From NCBI GenBank assembly GCA_028284625.1, contig JANQRH010000005.1, positions 62,001 through 126,000 on the forward strand: a DNA stretch of 64,000 bases. The letters run 5' to 3'. Source of the DNA: Afifellaceae bacterium. GTDB taxonomy: Bacteria; Pseudomonadota; Alphaproteobacteria; Rhizobiales; Afifellaceae. Made by a program: the position numbers and the translations under genes. Below, piece by piece: positions 56,729 through 64,000 of this stretch (position 1 is the first letter of the stretch; the number at the start of each line of letters is the position of its first letter). The notes below the pieces were generated by a model. That model had not been told where the DNA came from. It saw only the letters and a list, made by a program, of their open reading frames with translations, and did no database searches.

Positions 56729-57331
56729 ATGGCAAATCCGAGCGCGGCTCACGAACCCTCTATGGAGGAGATTCTGGCGTCGATCCGGCAGATCATCTCT
56801 GAGGACGGCGAAGGGCAGCAGGCGCCGGAAGGCGAACTGGCTCCGGACGACACGGCAGAAGCGGCCACCGAAACGAGTGCGGAAGCCGCAGAGGACACTA
56901 CGGACGAAAACGAGGACACCCCCGCCTCCGATCCATTCGAACCGGAGGTCGACGTGGCCGAAGCCGAGCCTCAGCCTGAGTTCGAGCCCGATCCTGAGCC
57001 CGAGGGCGCATCTGCATACGGAGAGTTCATGGCACCGCAATCTTCCTCAGCCGCCGAGGCGTTGACGTTCGAGCCGGCTGCGGCATCGGGCGAAACGCAA
57101 TCCGCGGCCCGCGACAACAACCTCCTCTCGTCGGAATCCGACGAGGCCGTGCACGGCGCATTCAGTGCGCTGGCGCACACGATCCTGGCGCAAAACGCCC
57201 GCACGCTTGAAGATCTGGTTGCGGAGATGCTGCAGCCGATGCTGAAGAGCTGGCTCGACGACAACCTGCCGTCCCTGGTGGAGCGGCTGGTTCAGGAGGA
57301 AATACAGCGGGTATCCCGCGGCCGGCCCTAA
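56729..57331 (+). CDS. popZ: PopZ-like cell-pole organizer (DUF2497)
   Basis: A 200-aa protein with the PopZ layout: a short N-terminal helix SMEEILASIRQIISEDGEG, a long disordered Glu/Asp/Pro-rich linker (about residues 30-115) and a C-terminal helical oligomerisation region (EDLVAEMLQPMLKSWLDDNLP, LVERLVQEEIQRVSRG). PopZ forms a polar condensate that anchors chromosome origins and cell-cycle regulators. ATG 56729 follows GGAGAAGG. Its place between tolC and valS is conserved in Rhizobiales. Confidence 0.92.
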   Translation: MANPSAAHEPSMEEILASIRQIISEDGEGQQAPEGELAPDDTAEAATETSAEAAEDTTDENEDTPASDPFEPEVDVAEAEPQPEFEPDPEPEGASAYGEFMAPQSSSAAEALTFEPAAASGETQSAARDNNLLSSESDEAVHGAFSALAHTILAQNARTLEDLVAEMLQPMLKSWLDDNLPSLVERLVQEEIQRVSRGRP

Positions 57332-57363
57332 GTCGCCCGGGACCACGTCCGCTACCAGCAGAG

Positions 57364-57393
57364 CGCGCCGCCTTCCCGGACGGCGCGTTTTTT
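57364..57393 (+). terminator. Rho-independent terminator between popZ and valS
   Basis: CGCGCCG stem, ten-base loop, CGGCGCG, then six T. It ends about 70 bases before the valS start. Confidence 0.75.
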
Positions 57394-57463
57394 GCTTGTT
57401 GTTGGGGCGGTTGACACGGGGCGACGCCGTCAGTTTAACACCGCCGCCACTGCTGGAACCTCC

Positions 57464-60166
57464 ATGCTTGAAAAGACATACGACGCTCAAAGCGTTGAGC
57501 CCGCAATTCGCGAGAGCTGGGAGAAGGCTGACGCCTTCCGCGCCGGCGCGGGCGCGAGCGCGGAAGCGGAGCCATTCAGCATCGTCATCCCGCCGCCCAA
57601 CGTGACCGGTTCGCTCCATATGGGGCATGCGCTGAACAACACCTTGCAGGACGTCCTGGTGCGCTTTGAGCGCATGCGCGGCAAGGACGTGCTCTGGCAG
57701 CCCGGCATGGACCATGCCGGCATCGCCACGCAGATGGTCGTGGAACGCCAGATGATGGAGCGCCAGGAACCGGACCGGCGCAAGATCGGCCGCGACGCCT
57801 TCGTGGAGAAGGTGTGGGCGTGGAAAGCCGAATCCGGTGGTGTCATCGTCAACCAGTTGAAACGGCTCGGCTGCTCCTGCGATTGGTCACGTCAACGCTT
57901 CACCATGGATGACGGGCTGTCGAAGGCGGTCACCAAGGTCTTCGTGAATCTCTATAGGGAAGGGCTGATCTACAAGGATCAGCGCCTGGTGAACTGGGAC
58001 CCGGCGCTGTTGACCGCCATCTCCGATCTGGAGGTGTTGCAGGTCGAGGTGGAAGGCCAGCTCTGGCATCTCAGATATCCGCTGGAAGGAAACGGCCGCT
58101 CCATCACCGTCGCCACGACGCGGCCGGAGACTATGCTGGGCGACACGGCAGTCGCCGTGCACCCAAGCGACGAGCGCTACGCCGATATGATTGGCGAATA
58201 TGTTGTGCTGCCCTTGGTCGGTCGCCGCATTCCGATCATCGCCGACGAATATGCCGACCCGGAAGCTGGCTCCGGTGCGGTGAAGATCACGCCCGCGCAC
58301 GACTTCAATGATTTTGAGGTCGGCCGCCGCCACAATCTGCCCCTCATCAGCGTCATGGACGCTGAGGCGAATATCAGCCTCAAGAACAACGAGGCGTTCC
58401 TCAACGAGCTGGCGCCGTCCTCCAAGTTGACGCGCATTATCGACGAGCTGGACGGCCTCGACCGTTTCACCGCCCGCGCCATTATCGTGTCGCTCTTGGA
58501 GGAGCGTGAGCTTCTGGAGAAGACGGAAGACCACACGCACATGGTCCCCCACGGCGACCGCAGCAACGTTCCGATCGAGCCGTTCCTCACCGAGCAATGG
58601 TACGTCAACGCCAAGGCGCTCGCCACGCCGGCCATCGCCGACGTCAAGAACGGCCGAACGACGATCGTGCCGAAGCATTGGGAGAAGACGTATTTCGACT
58701 GGATGGAGAACATCCAGCCCTGGTGCATCTCGCGGCAGCTCTGGTGGGGGCACCGCATCCCCGCCTGGTATGGCCCGGACGACGAGATCTTCGTTGAGGA
58801 GACGGAAGAGGAGGCGGTGGCCGCGGCGCTGCGCCATTACGGCGAAGAGACTGAGCTGAAACGCGACGACGACGTGCTCGACACGTGGTTCTCGTCCGCG
58901 TTGTGGCCATTCTCCACGCTCGGCTGGCCGGAGGAGACTCCGGAGCTGAGCCGCTATTACCCGACCGCCGTCTTGGTCACCGCCTTCGACATCATCTTCT
59001 TCTGGGTGGCGCGGATGATGATGATGGGCCTTCACTTCATGGGCAACGAGCCTTTCCAGAAGGTCTTCATCCACGGCATCGTGCGCGACGAGAAGGGCGC
59101 CAAGATGTCGAAGTCCAAGGGCAACATCGTCGACCCCTTGGAGCTGATCGACGAATACGGCGCCGACGCGCTGCGCTTCACGATGGCGTCGCTGACGACA
59201 CCCGGACAGGACGTCAAGCCGTCGCGCGCGCGCATCGAAGGATCGCGTAATTTCGGCACTAAGATTTGGAACGCGGCCCGCTTCTGCGAGATGAACGATT
59301 GCCGGCCCGATCCAAACTTCGATCCGCAAGCCGTGTCGGAGACTGTCAACCGCTGGATCCTTACCGAGGCCGCAAAGGCCTCCTCCGAAGTCACCGTCGC
59401 GCTGGAGAGTTTTCGTTTCAACGACGCCTGCGAAGCGGCCTATCGCTTCGTCTGGGATTCCTTCTGCGATTGGTATCTGGAGCTGATCAAGCCGATCTTC
59501 GCCGACGGCAGCGAAGCGGCGAAAGCGGAGACGCGCGCGACCGCCGCGCATGTGCTCGGGACCATCCTGCGCTTGCTGCACCCCTTCATGCCGTTCATCA
59601 CCGAAGCGCTGTGGAAGGAGTTGAGCGCAGGCAAGGACGGATTGCTGGCGCTCAGCAAATGGCCGGCGCCTGATTTCGCCGACGCCGATGCGGCCGAGGA
59701 GATCAACTGGCTCGTGGAACTTGTCGGCGCCATCCGTTCGGTGCGTTCGGAAATGAACGTGCCCACCGCGTCCAAGACGCAGCTTGTCGCTTTGACCAAG
59801 GACGATGCGCTCCTGACCCGCCTGCGGCGCCATGAGCCGGCGGTTGAGCGGCTCGCCCGAGTGGAGGGAATCGCCGCCAACGGCGACGCGCCGCGTCAGG
59901 CCGCGCAGATTGTTGTCGGCGGCGCCACGTTCGCGCTGCCGCTTGCCGGAATCATTGATTTCTCCGCCGAGGAGGCGCGGCTCAAGAAAGAGATCGACCG
60001 AGTCGAGAACGAGATTTCGCGGATCGACAGCAAGCTCGCCAACGAGAACTTCATCGCTCGTGCACCTGAAGACGTGGTGCAGGCGGAGCGTGACAAGCGC
60101 GCTGCCTACCAGGAGGATGGTAAACGGCTTTCCGCCGCGCTGGAGCGCCTGAAACAGGCGGCCTGA
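57464..60166 (+). CDS. valS: Valyl-tRNA synthetase
   Basis: Class I enzyme that charges tRNA-Val. The 900-aa protein has the HIGH-type motif PPNVTGSLHMGHALNNTL, a CP1 editing domain (TTRPETMLGDTAVAVHP, YADPEAGSGAVKITPAHD), the KMSKS motif AKMSKSKGN, an anticodon-binding domain and a C-terminal coiled coil (LKKEIDRVENEISRIDSKLANENFIARAP). Length and motif order are normal. ATG 57464 gives MLEKTYDAQSVEPA, the canonical start. Confidence 0.98.
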   Translation: MLEKTYDAQSVEPAIRESWEKADAFRAGAGASAEAEPFSIVIPPPNVTGSLHMGHALNNTLQDVLVRFERMRGKDVLWQPGMDHAGIATQMVVERQMMERQEPDRRKIGRDAFVEKVWAWKAESGGVIVNQLKRLGCSCDWSRQRFTMDDGLSKAVTKVFVNLYREGLIYKDQRLVNWDPALLTAISDLEVLQVEVEGQLWHLRYPLEGNGRSITVATTRPETMLGDTAVAVHPSDERYADMIGEYVVLPLVGRRIPIIADEYADPEAGSGAVKITPAHDFNDFEVGRRHNLPLISVMDAEANISLKNNEAFLNELAPSSKLTRIIDELDGLDRFTARAIIVSLLEERELLEKTEDHTHMVPHGDRSNVPIEPFLTEQWYVNAKALATPAIADVKNGRTTIVPKHWEKTYFDWMENIQPWCISRQLWWGHRIPAWYGPDDEIFVEETEEEAVAAALRHYGEETELKRDDDVLDTWFSSALWPFSTLGWPEETPELSRYYPTAVLVTAFDIIFFWVARMMMMGLHFMGNEPFQKVFIHGIVRDEKGAKMSKSKGNIVDPLELIDEYGADALRFTMASLTTPGQDVKPSRARIEGSRNFGTKIWNAARFCEMNDCRPDPNFDPQAVSETVNRWILTEAAKASSEVTVALESFRFNDACEAAYRFVWDSFCDWYLELIKPIFADGSEAAKAETRATAAHVLGTILRLLHPFMPFITEALWKELSAGKDGLLALSKWPAPDFADADAAEEINWLVELVGAIRSVRSEMNVPTASKTQLVALTKDDALLTRLRRHEPAVERLARVEGIAANGDAPRQAAQIVVGGATFALPLAGIIDFSAEEARLKKEIDRVENEISRIDSKLANENFIARAPEDVVQAERDKRAAYQEDGKRLSAALERLKQAA

Positions 60167-60397
60167 CAGGCATTTGAGCTCTTAGCGCCCATGGCGCACC
60201 CTGTCGCACTTCTGCCACAGATGTACTGAATCCGTGCGCCCGGGCCATACGCCCCCTTTGCGCCACGATCCCTTCTATTGTTTCTCAAGGACTCAACGGC
60301 ACATCTCCCGAGGCCGTTGGGATTGCCCTGGGGCTGGGCGCGATAATCTCGAAGGGTGGCGCGGCAGAACCCGAGGCAACCGGGAGAGCGGGCGTAA

Positions 60398-62122
60398 ATG
60401 GACGCAAGAGCATTCGATAAGATGAAGCTGCCCAGCCGTCACGTGACGGAGGGGCCAAGCCGCGCGCCGCATCGCTCGTACTATTACGCCATGGGTCTGT
60501 CGCGTGAGCAGATCCATCAGCCGTTCGTCGGCGTCGCCACATGCTGGAACGAAGCCGCCCCCTGCAACATCGCTCTGATGCGCCAGGCGCAAGCGGTGAA
60601 GCATGGCGTCGCGGCCGCCAGCGGGACCCCGCGCGAGTTCTGCACCATCACCGTCACCGACGGTATCGCCATGGGCCACGAGGGCATGAAGTCGTCGCTG
60701 CCCTCGCGCGAAGCCATTGCCGATTCCGTTGAGCTGACCATTCGCGGCCATGGCTATGACGCGCTGGTCGGCATGGCCGGCTGCGACAAATCACTGCCCG
60801 GCATGATGATGGCGATGTGCCGTCTCAACGTGCCGTCGATCTTCATCTATGGCGGCTCGATCCTGCCGGGCACCTTCAAAGGCCGTGACGTGACGGTCGT
60901 CGATGTGTTCGAGGCGGTCGGCCTCCACTCCGTCGGCAAGATGTCGGAAGAGGATCTCGAAGAGCTTGAGCAGGTCGCCTGTCCCTCGGCCGGCGCCTGC
61001 GGCGGTCAGTTCACCGCCAACACCATGGCCATGGTGTCGGAGGCGATCGGGCTGGCGCTGCCGTACTCCGCTGGCGCACCGGCGCCCTATGAGATGCGCG
61101 ACCGCTTCTGCATGGCCGCGGGCGAGAAGGTGATGGAGCTGATCGCGCGCAACATCCGTCCGCGCGACATCGTCACCCGCAAAGCGCTGGAGAATGCCGC
61201 CACGGTCGTCGCCGCATCCGGCGGCTCGACCAATGCCGGACTGCACCTTCCGGCGCTGGCGCATGAATGCGGTATTGAGTTCGACCTCTTCGACGTCGCT
61301 GAGATATTCAAGCACACACCCTATATCGCCGACCTGAAGCCCGGCGGCCGCTACGTCGCTAAGGACCTCTTTGAGGCCGGCGGCATCCCGCTCGTCATCA
61401 AGACGCTGCTCGACCACGGCTATCTGCACGGCGATTGCATGACGGTAACCGGCCGCACGATCGCCGAGAACATGAAATCGGTGAAGTGGAACCCCGATCA
61501 GGATGTCGTCCGCCAGGCGAACGATCCGATCTCGCCGACCGGCGGCGTTGTCGGGCTGAAGGGCAACCTTGCGACCGAAGGCGCCATCGTGAAGGTCGCC
61601 GGCTTGAAGACGCTGACATTCTCCGGCCCGGCGCGCTGCTTCGATTCTGAGGAGGAGTGCTTCGCCGCGGTGAAGAACCGCACATACCAAGACGGCGAGG
61701 TGCTCGTCATCCGCTATGTCGGCCCGCGCGGTGGCCCCGGCATGCCGGAAATGCTCTCAACCACGGCGGCGCTTTACGGACAGGGTGCCGGCGAGAAGGT
61801 GGCGCTCATCACCGACGGTCGCTTCTCCGGTGGCACGCGCGGCTTCTGCATCGGCCATGTCGGGCCCGAGGCGGCGCTCGGCGGACCGATCGCTCTATTG
61901 CGCGACGGCGACATCATCGACATCGACGCCACAGAGGGCACGCTCTCCGTGCGGCTCGATGATCAGGAACTGGCGAAACGCCGCGAGGCGTGGACGCCGC
62001 GTGAACAGCGTTACTCAAGTGGCGCGATCTGGAAATTCGCGCAGGGTGTCGGCCCGGCGCGCGACGGTGCCGTGACGCATCCCGGCGGCGCGGCGGAGAC
62101 GGTGACTTATGCGGATATTTAG
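60398..62122 (+). CDS. ilvD: Dihydroxy-acid dehydratase
   Basis: Fe-S-dependent dehydratase of valine, leucine and isoleucine synthesis. The 574-aa protein has Cys ligands in [15 protein letters not shown] and [18 protein letters not shown], a first Cys in [12 protein letters not shown], and [20 protein letters not shown] at the C-terminus. The upstream 230-base spacer holds no gene; a 7-bp hairpin CAACGGC/GCCGTTG lies in it but no attenuator peptide is seen. The length and N-terminus resemble the shorter IlvD/Edd class found in Rhizobiales. The 3' end overlaps the next gene by 14 bases. Confidence 0.93.
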   Translation: MDARAFDKMKLPSRHVTEGPSRAPHRSYYYAMGLSREQIHQPFVGVATCWNEAAPCNIALMRQAQAVKHGVAAASGTPREFCTITVTDGIAMGHEGMKSSLPSREAIADSVELTIRGHGYDALVGMAGCDKSLPGMMMAMCRLNVPSIFIYGGSILPGTFKGRDVTVVDVFEAVGLHSVGKMSEEDLEELEQVACPSAGACGGQFTANTMAMVSEAIGLALPYSAGAPAPYEMRDRFCMAAGEKVMELIARNIRPRDIVTRKALENAATVVAASGGSTNAGLHLPALAHECGIEFDLFDVAEIFKHTPYIADLKPGGRYVAKDLFEAGGIPLVIKTLLDHGYLHGDCMTVTGRTIAENMKSVKWNPDQDVVRQANDPISPTGGVVGLKGNLATEGAIVKVAGLKTLTFSGPARCFDSEEECFAAVKNRTYQDGEVLVIRYVGPRGGPGMPEMLSTTAALYGQGAGEKVALITDGRFSGGTRGFCIGHVGPEAALGGPIALLRDGDIIDIDATEGTLSVRLDDQELAKRREAWTPREQRYSSGAIWKFAQGVGPARDGAVTHPGGAAETVTYADI

Positions 62123-62930
62123 GGCCTGCGCTGCTGCTGTCTGCCTGACCGCGTTCGGCGCGGGCGCGGCGCTCGCGCTCGATCCGAACCTTTCGGCAGG
62201 CGAAGCGTTCAGCTCCGGCTATCAGGCCTACAAGGCCGGCGACGCCGAAACGGCGATCGAAGCGCTCAACTTCGCAGCCGACCATGGTCATGCGGCGGCG
62301 CTGTGGAAGCTTGGCCGGATGTATCAGAACGGCGACCTCGTAAGCGAGGACGCCCACAAGGCGATCGAGCTCTATGCCCGCGTCGCTCGCGACTACGGCG
62401 ACGGCAATCCGCGTGGACCCCATGCGCCGTTCGTCGCCGACGCGCTGGTCACGCTCGGCAGCTATTATCTGAACGGGGTTCCCGACGCCGTGGACCCCAA
62501 TCCGGAATACGCGCTGCGCTTGTTCCGCCATGCCGCGTCCATCTTCGGAAACGCCGAGGCGCAATATCTCATGGCTCGGATGCTGCACGAGGGTGTCGGC
62601 AGCCGTCAGGACACCAGCACGGCGGCGGCCTGGTATCGCCTCGCGGCGAACAAGGGTCATGTCGGCGCGCAGTCTGAGCTCGGCCACATGCTCTTCGAAG
62701 GGATCGGCGTCGGGCGCCGACCGGCCGAGGGGCTCAAATGGTTAAGCATTGCTCGGCTCGCCAGCCCCGGCGACCCGGTCATCCAGGCCCGTCACGAGCA
62801 AGCCTTCTCAACGGCCAATGAAGAGCTTCGGCGCGCCGCTATGACTGCCGCGGAAACTTGGATGACCAACCGCACCGGTGGCGCGCAGGCGCAGGCCCCT
62901 CAGGCAGAGGCAGCCGCACAGGCGCAATAG
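62109..62930 (+). CDS. exoR: Periplasmic Sel1-repeat protein, ExoR-like
   Basis: A 273-aa exported protein. A signal peptide ([19 protein letters not shown]) is followed by four or five Sel1-like repeats (for example [27 protein letters not shown] and [21 protein letters not shown]). Architecture, length and the C-terminal [21 protein letters not shown] resemble ExoR, the periplasmic repressor of the ExoS/ChvI two-component system that controls succinoglycan and flagella in Sinorhizobium and Agrobacterium. ExoS and ChvI genes are not in the window. The overlap with ilvD suggests coupling. Assignment to ExoR is by resemblance and should be read as likely rather than certain. Confidence 0.65.
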   Translation: MRIFRACAAAVCLTAFGAGAALALDPNLSAGEAFSSGYQAYKAGDAETAIEALNFAADHGHAAALWKLGRMYQNGDLVSEDAHKAIELYARVARDYGDGNPRGPHAPFVADALVTLGSYYLNGVPDAVDPNPEYALRLFRHAASIFGNAEAQYLMARMLHEGVGSRQDTSTAAAWYRLAANKGHVGAQSELGHMLFEGIGVGRRPAEGLKWLSIARLASPGDPVIQARHEQAFSTANEELRRAAMTAAETWMTNRTGGAQAQAPQAEAAAQAQ

Positions 62931-63002
62931 CCGACCGTTCACGACACACTACCTCGTTTGTCATTCCGGCTCGGCCGCAAGGCGAAGAGCTGGCACGGCA
63001 CT

Positions 63003-63152
63003 TAACCCTCCCCTTGAGGGAGGGTCGAAAGCGGCGTGCCGCTTTCGGGGAGGGGTGTGCGGTCGAGCCGCAGTGGAACGACGCTTCCCCCCTCCCGAAG
63101 TTTGCCGCGGCTTCGCCTCGCAAACTTCGACCTCCCCTCCAGGGGGAGGTTA
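63003..63152. repeat. Paired palindromic repeat element, copy 3
   Basis: Same layout as the copies at 16746 and 47886: left end TAACCCTCCCCTTGAGGGAGGGTCGAA, right end TTCGACCTCCCCTCCAGGGGGAGGTTA. Inner hairpins are AAAGCGGC/GCCGCTTT and GAAGTTTGC/GCAAACTTC. Length 150 bp. It lies between the ExoR-like gene and a convergent small gene, in a 238-base spacer with nothing else visible. Confidence 0.85.
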
Positions 63153-63168
63153 GACCTGCCTGACCGCC

Positions 63169-63459
63169 TCAATGTTCGGCCAGCGGCACAACCGGCAAAG
63201 CAAGAGAGAGCATCCGCTCATCCGGCGCGCGTTGGAGCCGGGCAAACGGGCAGGGCACGTCCAGAAATTTCCAGCTGGTATTGTTGAGGACCTGATCGCA
63301 GCGCGCCAGCTGTGGGCCTTTCGCCGTGTCGAGGCAGACGGTCTGGCCAACAATCGCCTCAACACCGCCCTGCGCCCGGCACGTGCAATCCGCATGTGCC
63401 GGCGACAACATCGCGCCGAGAAGAACCCCCGCGGCGGCGCCGGTGAGGATCAGCCTCAT
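63169..63459 (-). CDS. Small secreted Cys-rich protein of unknown function
   Basis: A 96-aa precursor with signal peptide MRLILTGAAAGVLLGAMLSPAHA. The mature part has five cysteines (DCTCRAQGG, TVCLDTAKG, ARCDQVLNN, VPCPFA), with NTSWKFLDV between the fourth and fifth. It looks like a disulfide-stabilised periplasmic protein. Similar short Cys proteins are common in Rhizobiales but I do not know a function. It sits immediately upstream of a repeat and downstream of xth on the same strand. Confidence 0.7.
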   Translation of the reverse strand: MRLILTGAAAGVLLGAMLSPAHADCTCRAQGGVEAIVGQTVCLDTAKGPQLARCDQVLNNTSWKFLDVPCPFARLQRAPDERMLSLALPVVPLAEH

Positions 63460-63509
63460 CCCACCATTTTATCAGAATCGCGACCTAAGTCACGTTCGTC
63501 AGCGTGCCG

Positions 63510-64000
63510 TCAGTTGAGCTCCACCCACACCGGAACGTGGTCGGACGGCTTCTCCCAGGCTCGCGTGTGGCGGTCGATCCCGGCCTCCACGAGGCGGTCG
63601 GCAGCCTCCGGCGAGAGCATCAGATGGTCGATGCGAATACCGTTGTTCTTCTGCCAGGCGCCGGCCTGGTAGTCCCAGAACGTATAGACGTTGCCGCCAT
63701 CGGCGACCGACCGGACCGCGTCGGTCAAACCAAGTGCTGTGAGGCGACGAAAGGCGGAAAGCGAATCCGGCTGGTAGAGCGCATCGCCCGTCCAGTTCTC
63801 CGGGTGCTTCGCGTCGATCGGCTCCGGGATGATGTTGTAGTCGCCCGCTACGATCAGCGGCGTCTCCTCTTCAAGCCGCGCCGCCGTCCAATCCTCAAGC
63901 CGCTGCATCCAGTCGAGCTTGTAGGGGAATTTGTCCGAACCCACCGGGTTGCCGTTCGGCATGTAGCAGCAGGCGACACGTACTGCTCCGTCGTCGGTGG
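63510..64000 (-). CDS. xth: Exodeoxyribonuclease III, C-terminal part (5' end beyond window)
   Basis: AP endonuclease and 3'-5' exonuclease of base-excision repair. The last ~163 codons are visible: VRVACCYMPNGNPVGSDKF, LIVAGDYNIIPEPIDAKHPE with metal and catalytic residues, FWDYQAGAWQKNNGIRIDHLM and the C-terminal EKPSDHVPVWVELN with the catalytic Asp-His pair. The frame is open to the right edge, so the gene starts outside; the internal Met is not the start. Confidence 0.95.
   Translation of the reverse strand, partial: TDDGAVRVACCYMPNGNPVGSDKFPYKLDWMQRLEDWTAARLEEETPLIVAGDYNIIPEPIDAKHPENWTGDALYQPDSLSAFRRLTALGLTDAVRSVADGGNVYTFWDYQAGAWQKNNGIRIDHLMLSPEAADRLVEAGIDRHTRAWEKPSDHVPVWVELN

Noticed and set aside
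57887-59833. A 648-codon open frame on the minus strand opposite valS.
   Set aside because: It lies fully within valS, which has all class I synthetase motifs. Long antisense open frames are expected at this GC content, and its composition is repetitive His/Arg/Gly with no domain.
60294-60319. Hairpin CAACGGC/GCCGTTG upstream of ilvD as an attenuator.
   Set aside because: Short stem without a following T-run, and no leader peptide rich in Leu, Val or Ile precedes it.

Overview
The window reads as chromosome of a high-GC alphaproteobacterium of the order Hyphomicrobiales (Rhizobiales). Supporting signs are the cckA-recA-alaS-icd-trmJ-murI-rpsD order, a GTTC-N7-GTTC LexA box at recA, the F1-ATPase zeta subunit, PopZ, Usg and DUF2865 proteins, the aerobic (CobN/CobO/CobQ) cobalamin route and several rhizobial-type palindromic repeats. 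The genus cannot be fixed from this sequence. Both window ends cut a gene: cckA on the left and exodeoxyribonuclease III on the right.

Layout. 1-9.8 kb: housekeeping genes (cckA 3' end, recA, alaS, icd, trmJ, murI, rpsD, a Tat-exported phosphoesterase). 9.8-23.9 kb: an interrupted purine block on the minus strand (purB, purC, purS, purQ, purL) with grxD, bolA and an MFS exporter. purS and purQ are separated by an opposite-strand pair encoding a membrane-anchored protein and a DctP-type binding protein. purQ and purL are separated by a repeat, a lipoprotein and a DUF418 protein. 24-30.9 kb: a P1 peptidase and a complete branched-chain amino-acid ABC transporter operon (livHMGF, DUF6867, binding protein). 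31.1-37.3 kb: a molybdo-hydroxylase maturation cluster (MoxR ATPase, VWA protein, two-gene XdhC, molybdopterin-binding/MobA-like fusion) with a HlyIII-like protein and a small cytochrome c. No structural oxidoreductase gene is visible. 37.4-43.5 kb: Usg, DUF2865, maeB, a ceramidase-like membrane protein and small proteins of unknown function.

43.5-54 kb is a cobalamin locus. A B12 riboswitch is followed by two tiny ORFs that may be remains of cbtB and cbtA, then cobP-cobW-cobN-cobO, three small His-rich secreted proteins on the opposite strand, cobQ and convergent cobD. 54-64 kb holds tRNA-Cys, a PIMT-like protein, tolC, popZ, valS, ilvD, an ExoR-like Sel1 protein, a small secreted protein and the end of xth.

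The most unusual signals are these: a palindromic repeat of about 170 bp sitting in frame inside cobN, adding about 57 residues, with two further copies elsewhere; a family of three secreted proteins sharing an H-x-x-C-H motif inside the cobalamin locus; a decayed second copy of the cobO 3' end that brackets two of them; and the two-gene module that splits the pur operon.
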